Assembly (NCBI GenBank): GCA_910579535.1
Contig: CAJTUR010000012.1
Span: forward strand, 24,277 to 42,559
Direction of reading: 5' to 3'
DNA length: 18,283 nucleotides
Origin: an uncultured Bacilli bacterium
GTDB taxonomy: Bacteria; Bacillota_I; Bacilli_A; RF39; UBA660
Below, in pieces: positions 1-7,640 of this stretch (the first letter of the stretch is position 1; every line of letters begins with the position of its first letter). Both the position numbers and the translations under genes were made by a program. A model generated the notes under the pieces. That model worked only from the letters and a program-made list of their open reading frames with translations, searched no databases and was not told where the DNA came from.

Positions 1-8
1 TTTTTCAT
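1..8 (-). CDS. possible start of a leftward gene running off the left edge
   Basis: An ATG at 8..6 on the minus strand is followed only by AAA AA before the window ends. It lies about 28 nt downstream of a good sigma-A type promoter (43-71). The ribosome binding site is poor (GCGGG about 10 nt upstream), so the start could lie elsewhere. Nothing can be said about the product. Confidence 0.25.
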
Positions 9-42
9 TATTGTTTTCCCGCTTTCTATAAAGAATTATTTT

Positions 43-71
43 ATTATATATTTTATTATATTAAAAATCAA
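43..71 (-). promoter_or_regulatory. sigma-A type promoter reading off the left edge
   Basis: On the minus strand, TTGATT (71-66) and a perfect TATAAT (48-43) are separated by 17 bp. This would drive the gene whose ATG is at position 8. The stretch is very AT-rich, so chance similarity is possible, but the -35, spacing and -10 all fit. Confidence 0.5.
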
Positions 72-104
72 TAAAATGAACTGCATCCTAGCCTTTTTAG
101 CAAA

Positions 105-142
105 ATAAAAGTAAACGTTTCATTTTCTACGTTTACTTTTAT
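105..142. terminator. hairpin after the 65-aa gene, possibly bidirectional
   Basis: A perfect 13-bp inverted repeat (105-117 with 130-142, core AAAGTAAACG/CGTTTACTTT) encloses a 12-nt loop and starts about 10 nt after the stop of the leftward gene at 153. Both sides continue T-rich (TTTTATTTTG on the minus strand). The stem has few GC pairs, so strength is uncertain. Confidence 0.5.
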
Positions 143-152
143 CATTTTATTT

Positions 153-350
153 TTACTTTTCGCTTTCTTTTTTTAATTTTAAACAGTTTTTATAACAAAC
201 TTTTTTCATATTTTCTTCCTTTATGACTTTTCTTCGATTTGTGTCAAAATTGTAGCCATAATCGTTAAATTTTTCGGTTACAATTCGGTCTACTTCATTA
301 TCACTTTCTTTATCAAAACATTTATAATAGTAATCAATATGTTTTCTCAT
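153..350 (-). CDS. hypothetical protein, 65 aa
   Basis: A small, highly charged protein of unknown function. The start is supported by a good ribosome binding site (AGGTGAG, 5 nt before the ATG), and a candidate terminator follows directly (105-142), so it looks like a real single-gene unit. The sequence starts MRKHIDYYYK, has many Lys, Glu and Asp residues, and three cysteines: one at residue 11 and a C-x3-C pair near residue 52. No signal peptide or membrane segment is visible, and the C-terminus is Lys-rich. It is divergent from the DUF1540-like gene at 418 and shares an upstream region with it. I do not recognise a family. Confidence 0.65.
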   Translation of the reverse strand: MRKHIDYYYKCFDKESDNEVDRIVTEKFNDYGYNFDTNRRKVIKEENMKKVCYKNCLKLKKESEK

Positions 351-397
351 TTAACTCACCTATTTTTATTATGTATAAAAATGAATTTCTTATTCAA
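351..397. promoter_or_regulatory. overlapping divergent promoters
   Basis: Plus strand: TTAACT (351-356), 17 bp, TATAAA (374-379), which would start a transcript near 386 for the gene at 418. Minus strand: TTGAAT (397-392), 18 bp, CATAAT (373-368), for the gene at 350. The two -10 elements nearly touch, so the promoters may exclude one another. Both are imperfect matches in AT-rich DNA. Confidence 0.4.
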
Positions 398-417
398 ACT
401 ATTATTAGGTGATTTTC

Positions 418-564
418 ATGGACGATATTTATTTTAATCAATGTATTGTATGCAAAGTTAAAAATTGCAAATATTATAAAAATCGCAAATGCACTTTAAG
501 TGAAATTGAAGTGGATAAAGAAAATAACGGAACTTTTTGTGCCAGTTTTGAAAAAAAGGATTAA
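418..564 (+). CDS. DUF1540-like small cysteine-rich protein, 48 aa
   Basis: A 48-residue protein with a clear ribosome binding site (AGGTGA, 5 nt before the ATG). Five cysteines at residues 9, 12, 17, 25 and 41 and the string CKYYKNRKCTLSEIEVD match the DUF1540 pattern (C-x-NNCxYN-x-NGxC-x-A-x-xIxV, ending with a Cys followed by Phe). DUF1540 proteins are small, probably metal-binding Firmicutes proteins of unknown role. The gene is the only rightward one in the left half of the window. Its stop overlaps the stop of the convergent thiI by a few bases, and the hairpin at 552-588 covers the junction. Family assignment is by recognition, not by a search. Confidence 0.75.
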   Translation: MDDIYFNQCIVCKVKNCKYYKNRKCTLSEIEVDKENNGTFCASFEKKD

Positions 565-588
565 AGTAAGTCTTCAAAATCCTTTTTT
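552..588. terminator. bidirectional terminator over the DUF1540/thiI junction
   Basis: AAAAAGGATT (553-562) and AATCCTTTTT (578-587) form a perfect 10-bp stem, extended by one A-T pair, with a 15-nt loop. Each strand ends in a T-run, so it can terminate both convergent transcripts. It overlaps both stop codons. Confidence 0.7.
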
Positions 589-1751
589 ATTTTGGTTTCT
601 ATTTTGATTATTTCATGATTTTTAATTGAATTATAAATTAATTCTTTGAAAGGAATTTGCGCCTCATATTCTTCACATAATTTTGAATCAGGATGAATGA
701 CTGGATGTTCAGGGACAAAAATAGTACAGCAATCTTCAAATGGTAAAATACTGGTTTCATAGGTGTTTATTTTCTTGGCTACATCAATGATTTCTAATTT
801 ATCAAAACAAGCTACTGGTCTTATGACGGGTATTTTGACTACCTCGTTTATTGCTTTCATACTTGATAAGGTTTGACTGGCCACTTGACCAATGGATTCA
901 CCATTAATAATAATTTTAGCGTTATTATTCTTTGCTAGTCTTTCACAAATCCGGTACATCATTCTTCTCATAATGGTAATTAAATAGTTATGAGGAATGT
1001 TTTTATAAATGCTTTCTTGGATTTCCGTAAAATTAATAACGTGCAATTTTATTTCTGTGTTGTATTTTGATAGTTTTCTTGTTAATTCAATCACTTTATT
1101 TTTTGCTTCGATACTGGTGTGAGGTGGACTTTCGAAATAAACCGCTTCTATTTTTACGCCTCGTTTCATTGCAAGATAGCCTGAAACAGGAGAATCGATG
1201 CCACCACTTAGCATTAACATTCCTTTCCCAGCAACTCCTACTGGGTAGCCTCCTAAGCCTTTTTCTTTTTCAAAATAGATGTAACTTTCTTTGCTTCGCA
1301 ATTCAATATAAATTGTAAGTTCAGGATGATGAACGTCTACGATTTTCTCTTTGGTATTTTTTAGTATTTTGGCTCCAATAAAACTGCTAATTTCAAGACT
1401 TGTTTTTTCAATGGTTTTATTACTTCGCTTTGTCTCGACTTTAAATGTTTTAAAGTCTCTTTTTTCAATTAATTTAATTATTTCAAGACCAATTGTCTCT
1501 AAATCTAATGTTTCTAATTTATACCCTATGAGAAATTCATGAATACCAAATACTTCTTGTAGTTTTTCTTTTACTTCTTCAAACTTATTTGGTTCACAAT
1601 GAATAAACATTCGACTTTTATCATAGGTTAAGTCTATTTTTTCATTTTCTAATTTTTTAATAATATTTTTTTTTAATATGCTAATAAATAAGTTAATGTT
1701 TTCTTTTTTGGTGGTTAATTCACCATATTTAATCATAATTAATTTCTCCAT
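561..1751 (-). CDS. thiI: tRNA sulfurtransferase ThiI (4-thiouridine synthase)
   Basis: ThiI adenylates U8 of tRNA with ATP and transfers sulfur to make 4-thiouridine; in some bacteria it also serves thiamine synthesis. From the ATG at 1751 the protein has 396 residues, as expected for the Bacillus type without a rhodanese domain. Order: N-terminal ferredoxin-like domain (about 1-60), THUMP domain (about 60-165), PP-loop ATPase with SGGIDS at 182-187 and GESIGQVASQT near 284. A conserved FEDCC motif lies near 338-342. An upstream in-frame TTG at 1772 adds seven residues, but the purine-rich AGAGGGG (1769-1763) then sits inside the gene, so I prefer the ATG; the 11-nt spacing is somewhat long. 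It lies 35 nt after nifZ. In Bacillus, the paired NifZ supplies the persulfide in place of the missing rhodanese domain. Confidence 0.93.
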   Translation of the reverse strand: MEKLIMIKYGELTTKKENINLFISILKKNIIKKLENEKIDLTYDKSRMFIHCEPNKFEEVKEKLQEVFGIHEFLIGYKLETLDLETIGLEIIKLIEKRDFKTFKVETKRSNKTIEKTSLEISSFIGAKILKNTKEKIVDVHHPELTIYIELRSKESYIYFEKEKGLGGYPVGVAGKGMLMLSGGIDSPVSGYLAMKRGVKIEAVYFESPPHTSIEAKNKVIELTRKLSKYNTEIKLHVINFTEIQESIYKNIPHNYLITIMRRMMYRICERLAKNNNAKIIINGESIGQVASQTLSSMKAINEVVKIPVIRPVACFDKLEIIDVAKKINTYETSILPFEDCCTIFVPEHPVIHPDSKLCEEYEAQIPFKELIYNSIKNHEIIKIETKIKKDFEDLL

Positions 1752-1786
1752 GGTGCCTACTTCCCCTCTCAATAATTTTTTATTAT

Positions 1787-2914
1787 TTATTTTAATTCAT
1801 TTAATTTTTTAAAAACAACATCAAAATAATTTAAGAAACGATTGATTTCATCTGTTGTGGTTAAATACGATAAACTAATACGAATGGTTGAAGAAGCTCT
1901 TTTTTTATCGTTATAAATGGCCATGACACTTGTAGATAATTCCCCACTCGAACAAGCGGTATTGGTTCCAAGATAAATTTCATATTCTTCCATAGCGTGA
2001 ACAAAGGTTTCTGGTTTTATATTTTTTAAACTGATGTTTAAGATGTGAGGAATAGAATATTTGGTTTTATTGATTAAAATATCGTCATAACTCGTTAATT
2101 TCTTAATGATTTTTTCATTGAGTCTTTTTACAAATACTTCTTTTCGATCTAAGTCGGTTGTTCCCAGTCTTATGGCTTTACTCGCTGCGGCAATCAAAGG
2201 AACAGATGGTGTTCCAGGTCTTAAGTTGTTGTTTTTACTACTTCCATACATAATAGGTTCTAATATAAAGCGACTATTTTTATATAGAAGACCTATCCCT
2301 TTTGGACCATAAACTTTATGTAATGAGAAAGAAGCTAAATCCACATCATGAATGTTTATGGGTACTTTTCCTAATCCTTGTGTCATATCACTATGAATGA
2401 CTACTTGGCTACTTTGTTTTTTAGCAATTTGACGAATCATTTTTAAGGGTTGCCTGATTCCCATTTCACTATTGATTAAACATACACTAATTAGTATTGT
2501 TTTTTCATTCACTTTCTTTTTTAAGTCTTCTAAATCAACAATGCCTTCTTCATCATGATTGACATAATCAATTTGAAAACCTTGAGAGCTTAAATAGTCA
2601 CAAATCTTATAAATAGAGGGGTGCTCTAATTTTGATACAATAATATGGTTGCCTTTATTTCTATTGGCTAAAGCATATCCAATTATTGCCATGTTATTCG
2701 ATTCGGTTGCCCCACTTGTGTAAATTATTTCACTTTCTAAACAGTTAAAGATATCGCAAATTTGTTTTGTGGCACTTGTAATGAGTTCTTTCGATTTTAT
2801 GCCTAATTTATGAAGCGAGTTCGGATTAGCAAAAAAATCTTTACTGGCTTTATTAAACGATTCTAAAACATCGTAAGCTACAGGAGTTGTAGCACTATAA
2901 TCAAGATATATCAT
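1787..2914 (-). CDS. nifZ: cysteine desulfurase, NifS/IscS class (NifZ-type partner of ThiI)
   Basis: A PLP enzyme that takes sulfur from cysteine as an enzyme persulfide. The 375 residues match the family length (about 370-400). Visible motifs: GATESNN at 68-74, PLP-stacking His in LEHPSI (H98), PLP aspartate in HSDMTQ (D176), Schiff-base Lys in SFSLHKVYGPKG (K200), RPGTPSVP near 232, and the catalytic Cys in TACSSG (C321). The start ATG follows AGGTGAT. It comes just before thiI with a 35-nt gap, the arrangement known in Bacillus, where NifZ is the dedicated sulfur donor for tRNA 4-thiouridine. It could also serve other sulfur pathways, as no iscU/sufU-like scaffold gene is in view. Confidence 0.9.
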   Translation of the reverse strand: MIYLDYSATTPVAYDVLESFNKASKDFFANPNSLHKLGIKSKELITSATKQICDIFNCLESEIIYTSGATESNNMAIIGYALANRNKGNHIIVSKLEHPSIYKICDYLSSQGFQIDYVNHDEEGIVDLEDLKKKVNEKTILISVCLINSEMGIRQPLKMIRQIAKKQSSQVVIHSDMTQGLGKVPINIHDVDLASFSLHKVYGPKGIGLLYKNSRFILEPIMYGSSKNNNLRPGTPSVPLIAAASKAIRLGTTDLDRKEVFVKRLNEKIIKKLTSYDDILINKTKYSIPHILNISLKNIKPETFVHAMEEYEIYLGTNTACSSGELSTSVMAIYNDKKRASSTIRISLSYLTTTDEINRFLNYFDVVFKKLNELK

Positions 2915-2933
2915 CTCATCACCTACGATTTCT

Positions 2934-2962
2934 ATTATAAAGGATATTCCTTTATATTTCTA
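2934..2962 (-). promoter_or_regulatory. nifZ-thiI promoter with embedded palindromic operator
   Basis: The minus strand has TAGAAA (2962-2957) as a weak -35, a 17-bp spacer, and a perfect TATAAT (2939-2934). A perfect inverted repeat fills the spacer and overlaps the -10: TATAAAGGA (2936-2944), a 3-base centre, TCCTTTATA (2948-2956). The position suggests a repressor site; the protein that binds is unknown. Confidence 0.55.
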
Positions 2963-2983
2963 CCATTTACCTTCTTTTTAGCG

Positions 2984-3018
2984 AAAAAAAATCAAAATAA
3001 CTTCTTTATCTTGATTTT
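2984..3018 (-). terminator. terminator after the acetyltransferase gene
   Basis: On the minus strand, a 13-bp stem (AAAATCAAGATAA with TTATTTTGATTTT, one G-U pair) has a 5-nt loop AGAAG and continues into a run of eight Ts. It overlaps the stop codon of the gene at 3006. This separates ezrA-GNAT from nifZ-thiI. Confidence 0.75.
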
Positions 3019-3482
3019 GTGACATAAATATAGTTTTCATCTTTTTTTTCTTCTTCAAAACCTACAGATTTTGCTAACGCTTTACTTCTATAGTTACTTT
3101 TATCAATGATTCCTCTGATTTTTAATACTTGTTGGTAATTTTTAAAAATATATTCACTTAAAGTTCTTACTATTTTGGTTCCTAATTTTTGATTTTGAAA
3201 TTCTGGAGAAACCGCCCATTCTATATCTAGTGTTCCATTCCATCTTAAATTTTCTAAACGGATGTAGCCAACAAATTCTCCTTTGTATTTGACAAGGTAA
3301 GAACCATCAATTGATAACCCCCCCCCCGGAAGAATTTTTCCTTCTTTTAATCTTTCTTCGATTTTTTTAGTGACGTATTTTAAAAAATCGTCGTTGTTAT
3401 TTAAAACATACTTTAAATGCCTTTGATCAGGGTTGTTTTTATCGTATTCATAAATTTCAAAGTCTCCTATTTGTATAAACAT
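3006..3482 (-). CDS. GNAT-family N-acetyltransferase with an internal G10 tract
   Basis: A 158-aa acetyl-CoA dependent acetyltransferase of unknown substrate. The central strands GEFVGYIRLEN and TLDIEWAVSPEFQNQKLGTKIV form the GNAT acetyl-CoA site (Q/R-x-x-G-x-G/A type loop at about 96-101), and DKSNYRSKALAKSVGFEE (about 128-145) is the usual motif B region ending in GF. The start is set by AGGAG 8 nt before the ATG. It follows ezrA by 10 nt and is likely co-transcribed. Residues P52-G55 are encoded by a run of ten Gs (3318-3327 on the plus strand as Cs), very unusual in this AT-rich DNA. One extra or one missing G moves the reading frame into an early stop. It may be an on/off switch or a sequencing risk. 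Confidence 0.85.
   Translation of the reverse strand: MFIQIGDFEIYEYDKNNPDQRHLKYVLNNNDDFLKYVTKKIEERLKEGKILPGGGLSIDGSYLVKYKGEFVGYIRLENLRWNGTLDIEWAVSPEFQNQKLGTKIVRTLSEYIFKNYQQVLKIRGIIDKSNYRSKALAKSVGFEEEKKDENYIYVTKSR
3318..3327. repeat. mononucleotide tract C10/G10 inside the GNAT gene
   Basis: Ten consecutive Cs on the plus strand (Gs in the coding strand). With the ten seen here the frame stays open. With eleven, translation stops about four codons later (TGA). With nine, it stops about twenty codons later (TAG). Such tracts mutate by slipped-strand mispairing. Confidence 0.95.
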
Positions 3483-3492
3483 ATTATAACTC

Positions 3493-5205
3493 CTATTGAT
3501 ATTCTTCCATTAAACGCTTATGAATTCCTGGCTCAATAATATTAATTGCATTGATTGCCTTTTCTAAAGAGGTTTTAAAATTTCCTTTATAGAAAGCAAA
3601 TTCCGCTTTAGTTAAACCTTCATCGACTTCTTTATTGGTACGATAACGATTCCCATAAACAATTGCTGTTTCAGCCATTTTAGCGGTTTTTACGACTTCT
3701 TTAGAGGTGTTATAAACTTTTAATACTAAATCTCTTGCGGTATCCACTCTTGTATTTAAAACTTTAATTGAAATAGGCGTGCGTTCTAACTCATTTATGA
3801 TTTCATTAATAGCTTCTGTTGCTTCTGACAATTCAACGTAATAACTCTCTGGAATTAAAGGCAATTTAAAGCTCTTCATTTGATTTTTAGATTTCGTTAA
3901 GATTTCTTTGATTTCATCTAATTGCTCTCGGGCACGAAGCTCATCTTCTTTTAAACTTCCAATGGTTCTTAAGGCATGGTCTAATTTTTCTTCGGTATAA
4001 GCAAGACGTACATTTAAGTTTTCCATTTCTTTAGATAGTTTTAAAAAGTTCGATACTTTACTACGATGAACTTCTATAATTTCATCGTATTTTTCTCTAA
4101 TTTGTTTTAAAGATTCATGAATTTCTTCGATTACTAATACATCTTCACTGGTTAAATCGTAACTGTATTTAATATCATCTAATTTTTTATATAAGTCGTT
4201 GTTTATTTTATTTAATTTAGTGACTTTAACTAAAATGGTTCTAGAGTATTCTTCAAATATTTTTTTAGAAATTCTTTCTTTTTCAAAATCGTTGTCGGTG
4301 GATTCAAAAAAGTCTAAGATGGTTTTGAGTTCAAATATTGAATCTTCTAAATTTAAAACGTTTAATCTTTCGATAATATCGGTCATTTTTTTATTGGCTT
4401 CTGTAATGTTATAATCTAGGTTTAAATAATCTAAGTTAAAGCCTTCTCTTTCCATTTTTTCTTTTATTTTTAAGATGTTTTTAATTTTATTTGGAATCAG
4501 TTTTTGACCCATTAGTATAATGCTTGGGGCTTCTTCAATGACTATTTTTAAATTTCCTATGATATCATCAATGGCTTTTACAATCTTTCCTACTTCTTGA
4601 TAAGCATTTTTTTCCATAGAGACTTCAAAAGCACTAAATAATTTGTCTACATTTTCAAATTGCAATTCGATTGGTGTTTTTATAAGTTCAAAGTCCTCTG
4701 TGTTCGTTTTGTATTTGGTTAATATTTCTCGATAGTTGGATTTTAACTTAGTGATGGTTTCTCTATTTCTTTCTTCACTAAGGGTAATGCCTTTTATTTC
4801 TTCTAATAAAAAGTTGGATTTGGTTTTTACATAACAAATGTCTAGTTCGGCTTCAGCTATTTTATGTTTTAATTCTTTATATTTTTTACTGTGAAATAAT
4901 TCTTCAATTTCAATCAGTTCGTCCGTAATTTTTGGAACTTCAACATCTTTTATTTCTTTAAATCTTCGTTGCCATTCATTATAGATTTCTTTAGAATCAG
5001 AATGATTAATTAATGGTTCAACTTTATTAAGTTCAGATAATATGCTAGCGGAAATAATTAAGTTTTTATCTCTTTCTAATGCGTTAATTTCGGACTCGTA
5101 TTTTTTTTGTTCTTTTTTGCTAATGTAATTTAATACAGCTGTAATAATGATCACTGCTGCAATGTAATACGTTATTCCAATTAAGATAAAAGTTGTTTTT
5201 GACAT
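3493..5205 (-). CDS. ezrA: septation ring formation regulator EzrA
   Basis: EzrA is a membrane-anchored protein of low-GC Gram-positives that binds FtsZ, limits extra Z-rings and joins the divisome. The 570 residues match the family length (about 560-575). One N-terminal membrane segment (about 5-27) is followed by a short basic stretch and then a long cytoplasmic region of heptad-rich, charged helices, as in the spectrin-like repeats of EzrA. Near the C-terminus is GNRYRTNKEVDEGL (NRYR at 519-522), the conserved QNR-type patch involved in mid-cell localisation. The gene has its own promoter (5266-5295), about 55 nt of leader, and is followed at 10 nt by the GNAT gene. The ezrA, nifZ, thiI order is that of Bacillus subtilis, which has braB where the acetyltransferase is here. 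Confidence 0.93.
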   Translation of the reverse strand: MSKTTFILIGITYYIAAVIIITAVLNYISKKEQKKYESEINALERDKNLIISASILSELNKVEPLINHSDSKEIYNEWQRRFKEIKDVEVPKITDELIEIEELFHSKKYKELKHKIAEAELDICYVKTKSNFLLEEIKGITLSEERNRETITKLKSNYREILTKYKTNTEDFELIKTPIELQFENVDKLFSAFEVSMEKNAYQEVGKIVKAIDDIIGNLKIVIEEAPSIILMGQKLIPNKIKNILKIKEKMEREGFNLDYLNLDYNITEANKKMTDIIERLNVLNLEDSIFELKTILDFFESTDNDFEKERISKKIFEEYSRTILVKVTKLNKINNDLYKKLDDIKYSYDLTSEDVLVIEEIHESLKQIREKYDEIIEVHRSKVSNFLKLSKEMENLNVRLAYTEEKLDHALRTIGSLKEDELRAREQLDEIKEILTKSKNQMKSFKLPLIPESYYVELSEATEAINEIINELERTPISIKVLNTRVDTARDLVLKVYNTSKEVVKTAKMAETAIVYGNRYRTNKEVDEGLTKAEFAFYKGNFKTSLEKAINAINIIEPGIHKRLMEEYQ

Positions 5206-5265
5206 AATACCACATTCCTACTCTCAGTTATTGTATCATTTTTTGTCGAAAATTGGTAGTTCTTG

Positions 5266-5295
5266 ATTATAAATTTTTTTGGCAAATTTTGTCGA
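5266..5295 (-). promoter_or_regulatory. ezrA promoter
   Basis: The minus strand carries TCGACA (5295-5290, five of six consensus bases), an 18-bp spacer, and a perfect TATAAT (5271-5266). The predicted transcript starts near 5259, about 55 nt before the ezrA ATG and just after the gltX terminator. Confidence 0.6.
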
Positions 5296-5319
5296 ATGAT
5301 TATTAACTTAAAAAGTGTT

Positions 5320-5348
5320 AAAAAAAGTAAGTGATGCAACACCTACTT
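5320..5348 (-). terminator. terminator of the alkD-ppi-gltX operon
   Basis: On the minus strand, AAGTAGGTG (5348-5340) pairs with CACTTACTT (5333-5325), 9 bp with one G-U pair, around the 6-nt loop TTGCAT. A run of seven Ts follows. It lies 20 nt after the gltX stop. Confidence 0.85.
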
Positions 5349-5368
5349 GTTTATGATTCAGTTTTATT

Positions 5369-7027
5369 TTATTGAATTATTTTTTCAATTCTATTTTTAA
5401 TTCTTTCTTTTCCTAAAATTCTCATGATGTCATAAAGATTAGGCGTTGTAGTTAAGGTTGTTAGAGCGATTCTAATTATATTCGTAACCTCTACAATGCT
5501 TCCTTTATAATTTTCACTATTTACTTTGTAGTCTTTCATATCTGTTGCGTAGTTTAGTTTCGTACACATTTCTTTAATTTTTTCAAACCAAATGTTTTCT
5601 TCATCTAATTCATTGTAGTAGTCATTTAAATAGATTTTTAAAATATTTTTTACTTCTTCATGATTATAAGCACTGAAGTCATACTGAATGTCTTTAAAGT
5701 ATTCATCATACATATACCACGTTTTATCTTTTATTTCGCTATAGTAGGTATAATCTTTTCTTGGTTTCTTTCTTTCTCTTTCAATGTTATAAATTTCCAT
5801 TGAATAATCTTTATACTTTTTTAAGATTAAAGAAAATTCAGGGTCGTATTTTTCGCTCCAAGCTAGCACGCTAGCATAGACTTCTTCTTTACTTAATTTA
5901 CTTATGTAGTTTTTGGAAATATTATCAAGTTTGTCTAGGTCAAATAAAGCCCCTGATGAAGACATTTTTTTAGGTGAAAATTCAAATTCCGTGAAGTGGG
6001 CATCAGGGTGTCCTTCTCTCCAAGCTTCATAATTTGAGTTGGCTATTGTCATAACAGCTTCAATCACCACAAGGGGTGGGTAACCTTTTTCTTCATAATA
6101 AGTCATTTTAGCTTCAGGGTCTAATCTTTTTGATATTTTACGGATGGTATCCCCATCTTTTTTTAAGATTAAAGGAATATGAATGTATTTTGGCATTTTA
6201 AAACCAAAAGTTTTAAATAATTCATAATGGATGGGAATAGAACTTATCCATTCTTGACCACGTACCACATGAGTAGTATGCATTAGATGGTCATCGACTA
6301 AATGAGCAAAATGATACGTTGGAAGTCTATCTTTACTTTTCATAATTGGAATATCAATGTCATTTTCTGGGAATTCCATTTCCCCATTTGCTAAATCGTT
6401 AAATTTAAATTTACGATTAAAGTCTCCTGTACTTTTTAAACGAATGGTGTAAGATTCTCCATTTTCAATACGCTTTATGGCTTCACTAACAGGTAAATCA
6501 CGGTATTTTGCGTATCTTCCATAAATTCCGATTCTTCTTTTGTCTTTACTCTGAGATTCGCGAATAGAATCCATTTCTTCTCCAGTTAAAAAGCATGGGT
6601 AAGCTTTTCCTTCTAAAATTAAATGTTTGATAAAGGTATGGTATATTTCTTTTCTTTCGGATTGAATATAAGGACCATATTCCCCTTTTGTTTCGTTTGT
6701 ATCACGGTATTCGTATTCATCTGGATTTAAATCGTAGGTATTTAAAACCGAGCGAATGTATTCTACTGCTCCTAAAACGGTACGAGATGTGTCGGTGTCT
6801 TCATTACGAAGGTAAAAGATACCCTCACTTTGGCGAGCCAAGACGTAATCAATCAATGAAGGCATGAAATGACCAATATGCATAAATCCTGTTGGACTAG
6901 GTGCAAAACGAGTGACTTTGGCGTTTTCTCCTAAATTTCTTTCTGGGTATTGTTTTTCATAATCTTCAATGGTTTTGGTAATGGTCGGAAATATTAAATC
7001 CGCTAATTTTTGTCTTTCATTATTCAT
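5369..7027 (-). CDS. gltX: glutamyl-tRNA synthetase
   Basis: A class I aminoacyl-tRNA synthetase that charges tRNA with glutamate (and possibly tRNA-Gln, if the enzyme is non-discriminating; this cannot be read from the sequence). The Rossmann-fold signature FAPSPTGFMHIGH places HIGH at 50-53, and the KMSKS-type loop is KISKR at 297-301, followed by DPEA. The usual VVRGQEWISS segment lies at 254-263. At 552 residues it belongs to the long form seen in clostridia and gut Bacilli rather than the roughly 480-residue form. The start overlaps the end of the preceding cyclophilin gene by 8 nt, with GAGG 7 nt upstream of the ATG, so translation is probably coupled. It is the last gene of its operon. 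Confidence 0.95.
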   Translation of the reverse strand: MNNERQKLADLIFPTITKTIEDYEKQYPERNLGENAKVTRFAPSPTGFMHIGHFMPSLIDYVLARQSEGIFYLRNEDTDTSRTVLGAVEYIRSVLNTYDLNPDEYEYRDTNETKGEYGPYIQSERKEIYHTFIKHLILEGKAYPCFLTGEEMDSIRESQSKDKRRIGIYGRYAKYRDLPVSEAIKRIENGESYTIRLKSTGDFNRKFKFNDLANGEMEFPENDIDIPIMKSKDRLPTYHFAHLVDDHLMHTTHVVRGQEWISSIPIHYELFKTFGFKMPKYIHIPLILKKDGDTIRKISKRLDPEAKMTYYEEKGYPPLVVIEAVMTIANSNYEAWREGHPDAHFTEFEFSPKKMSSSGALFDLDKLDNISKNYISKLSKEEVYASVLAWSEKYDPEFSLILKKYKDYSMEIYNIERERKKPRKDYTYYSEIKDKTWYMYDEYFKDIQYDFSAYNHEEVKNILKIYLNDYYNELDEENIWFEKIKEMCTKLNYATDMKDYKVNSENYKGSIVEVTNIIRIALTTLTTTPNLYDIMRILGKERIKNRIEKIIQ

Positions 7028-7637
7028 TGTTTAACCTCACGAATTCTACACTTTTTATAGTGATATCTTTTAAGGGTTTATCGTTTTTATCGACCATAAC
7101 TTTTCCAATAGAGTCTACGGTTTCTAATCCTTTTAGAACACGACCAAAAGCGGCATAGTCTCCATCTAAACTTGCATTATCTTCAAGCATAATAAAGAAT
7201 TGACTACTGGCTGAATTTTTATCGACACTGGTTCTAGCCATTGATATTACACCTCGTTCGTGTTTTAAATCATTTTTTACACCATTTTTTTCAAATTCAC
7301 CTTTTATTGTACTGGCACTTCTTCCTTGAGCTGTTCCATCACCTGCTTGAATCACAAAGTCTTTTACTACCCTATGAAAAATTAAATTATCATAAAAATC
7401 TTCTTTTACTAATTTTTTAAAATTTTTTACAGTAATTGGCGCGATGTCTGGGTAAAGTTCTAAAAGTATTTTTCGATTATCTGTGAGTTCTAGTAGGACA
7501 TTATTAGTTTCTTTATTCGTTATTTGGTATTTTTGACCTTCTAATTCTTGAACACTTTCTAACACTTCTTTTTCTCCACATCCTGTAAAAAATAAACTTG
7601 CTATAAAAACAAAAATGATTCCTTTTAATTTTTTCAT
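7020..7637 (-). CDS. peptidyl-prolyl cis-trans isomerase, cyclophilin type, lipoprotein
   Basis: A predicted extracytoplasmic foldase that speeds proline isomerisation. Residues 1-20 form a lipoprotein signal: two lysines, a hydrophobic core and a lipobox FTGC with the lipid-carrying Cys at 20. The cyclophilin domain spans about 45-200 with FHRVVKDFVIQAGD (catalytic Arg 89, Gln 97), GVISMAR near 129 and SSQFFIML at 144-151. The ribosome binding site (AGGAAGGGA) lies inside the end of the upstream alkD gene, whose stop is only 3 nt before this ATG, and the 3' end overlaps gltX by 8 nt. So the three genes form a tight operon. The length (205 aa) is usual for a single-domain lipoprotein cyclophilin. 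Confidence 0.92.
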   Translation of the reverse strand: MKKLKGIIFVFIASLFFTGCGEKEVLESVQELEGQKYQITNKETNNVLLELTDNRKILLELYPDIAPITVKNFKKLVKEDFYDNLIFHRVVKDFVIQAGDGTAQGRSASTIKGEFEKNGVKNDLKHERGVISMARTSVDKNSASSQFFIMLEDNASLDGDYAAFGRVLKGLETVDSIGKVMVDKNDKPLKDITIKSVEFVRLNNE

Positions 7638-7640
7638 TTT

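Noticed and set aside
1752..1772. TTG start for ThiI
   Set aside because: The purine-rich binding site AGAGGGG lies inside this extension and serves the ATG at 1751.
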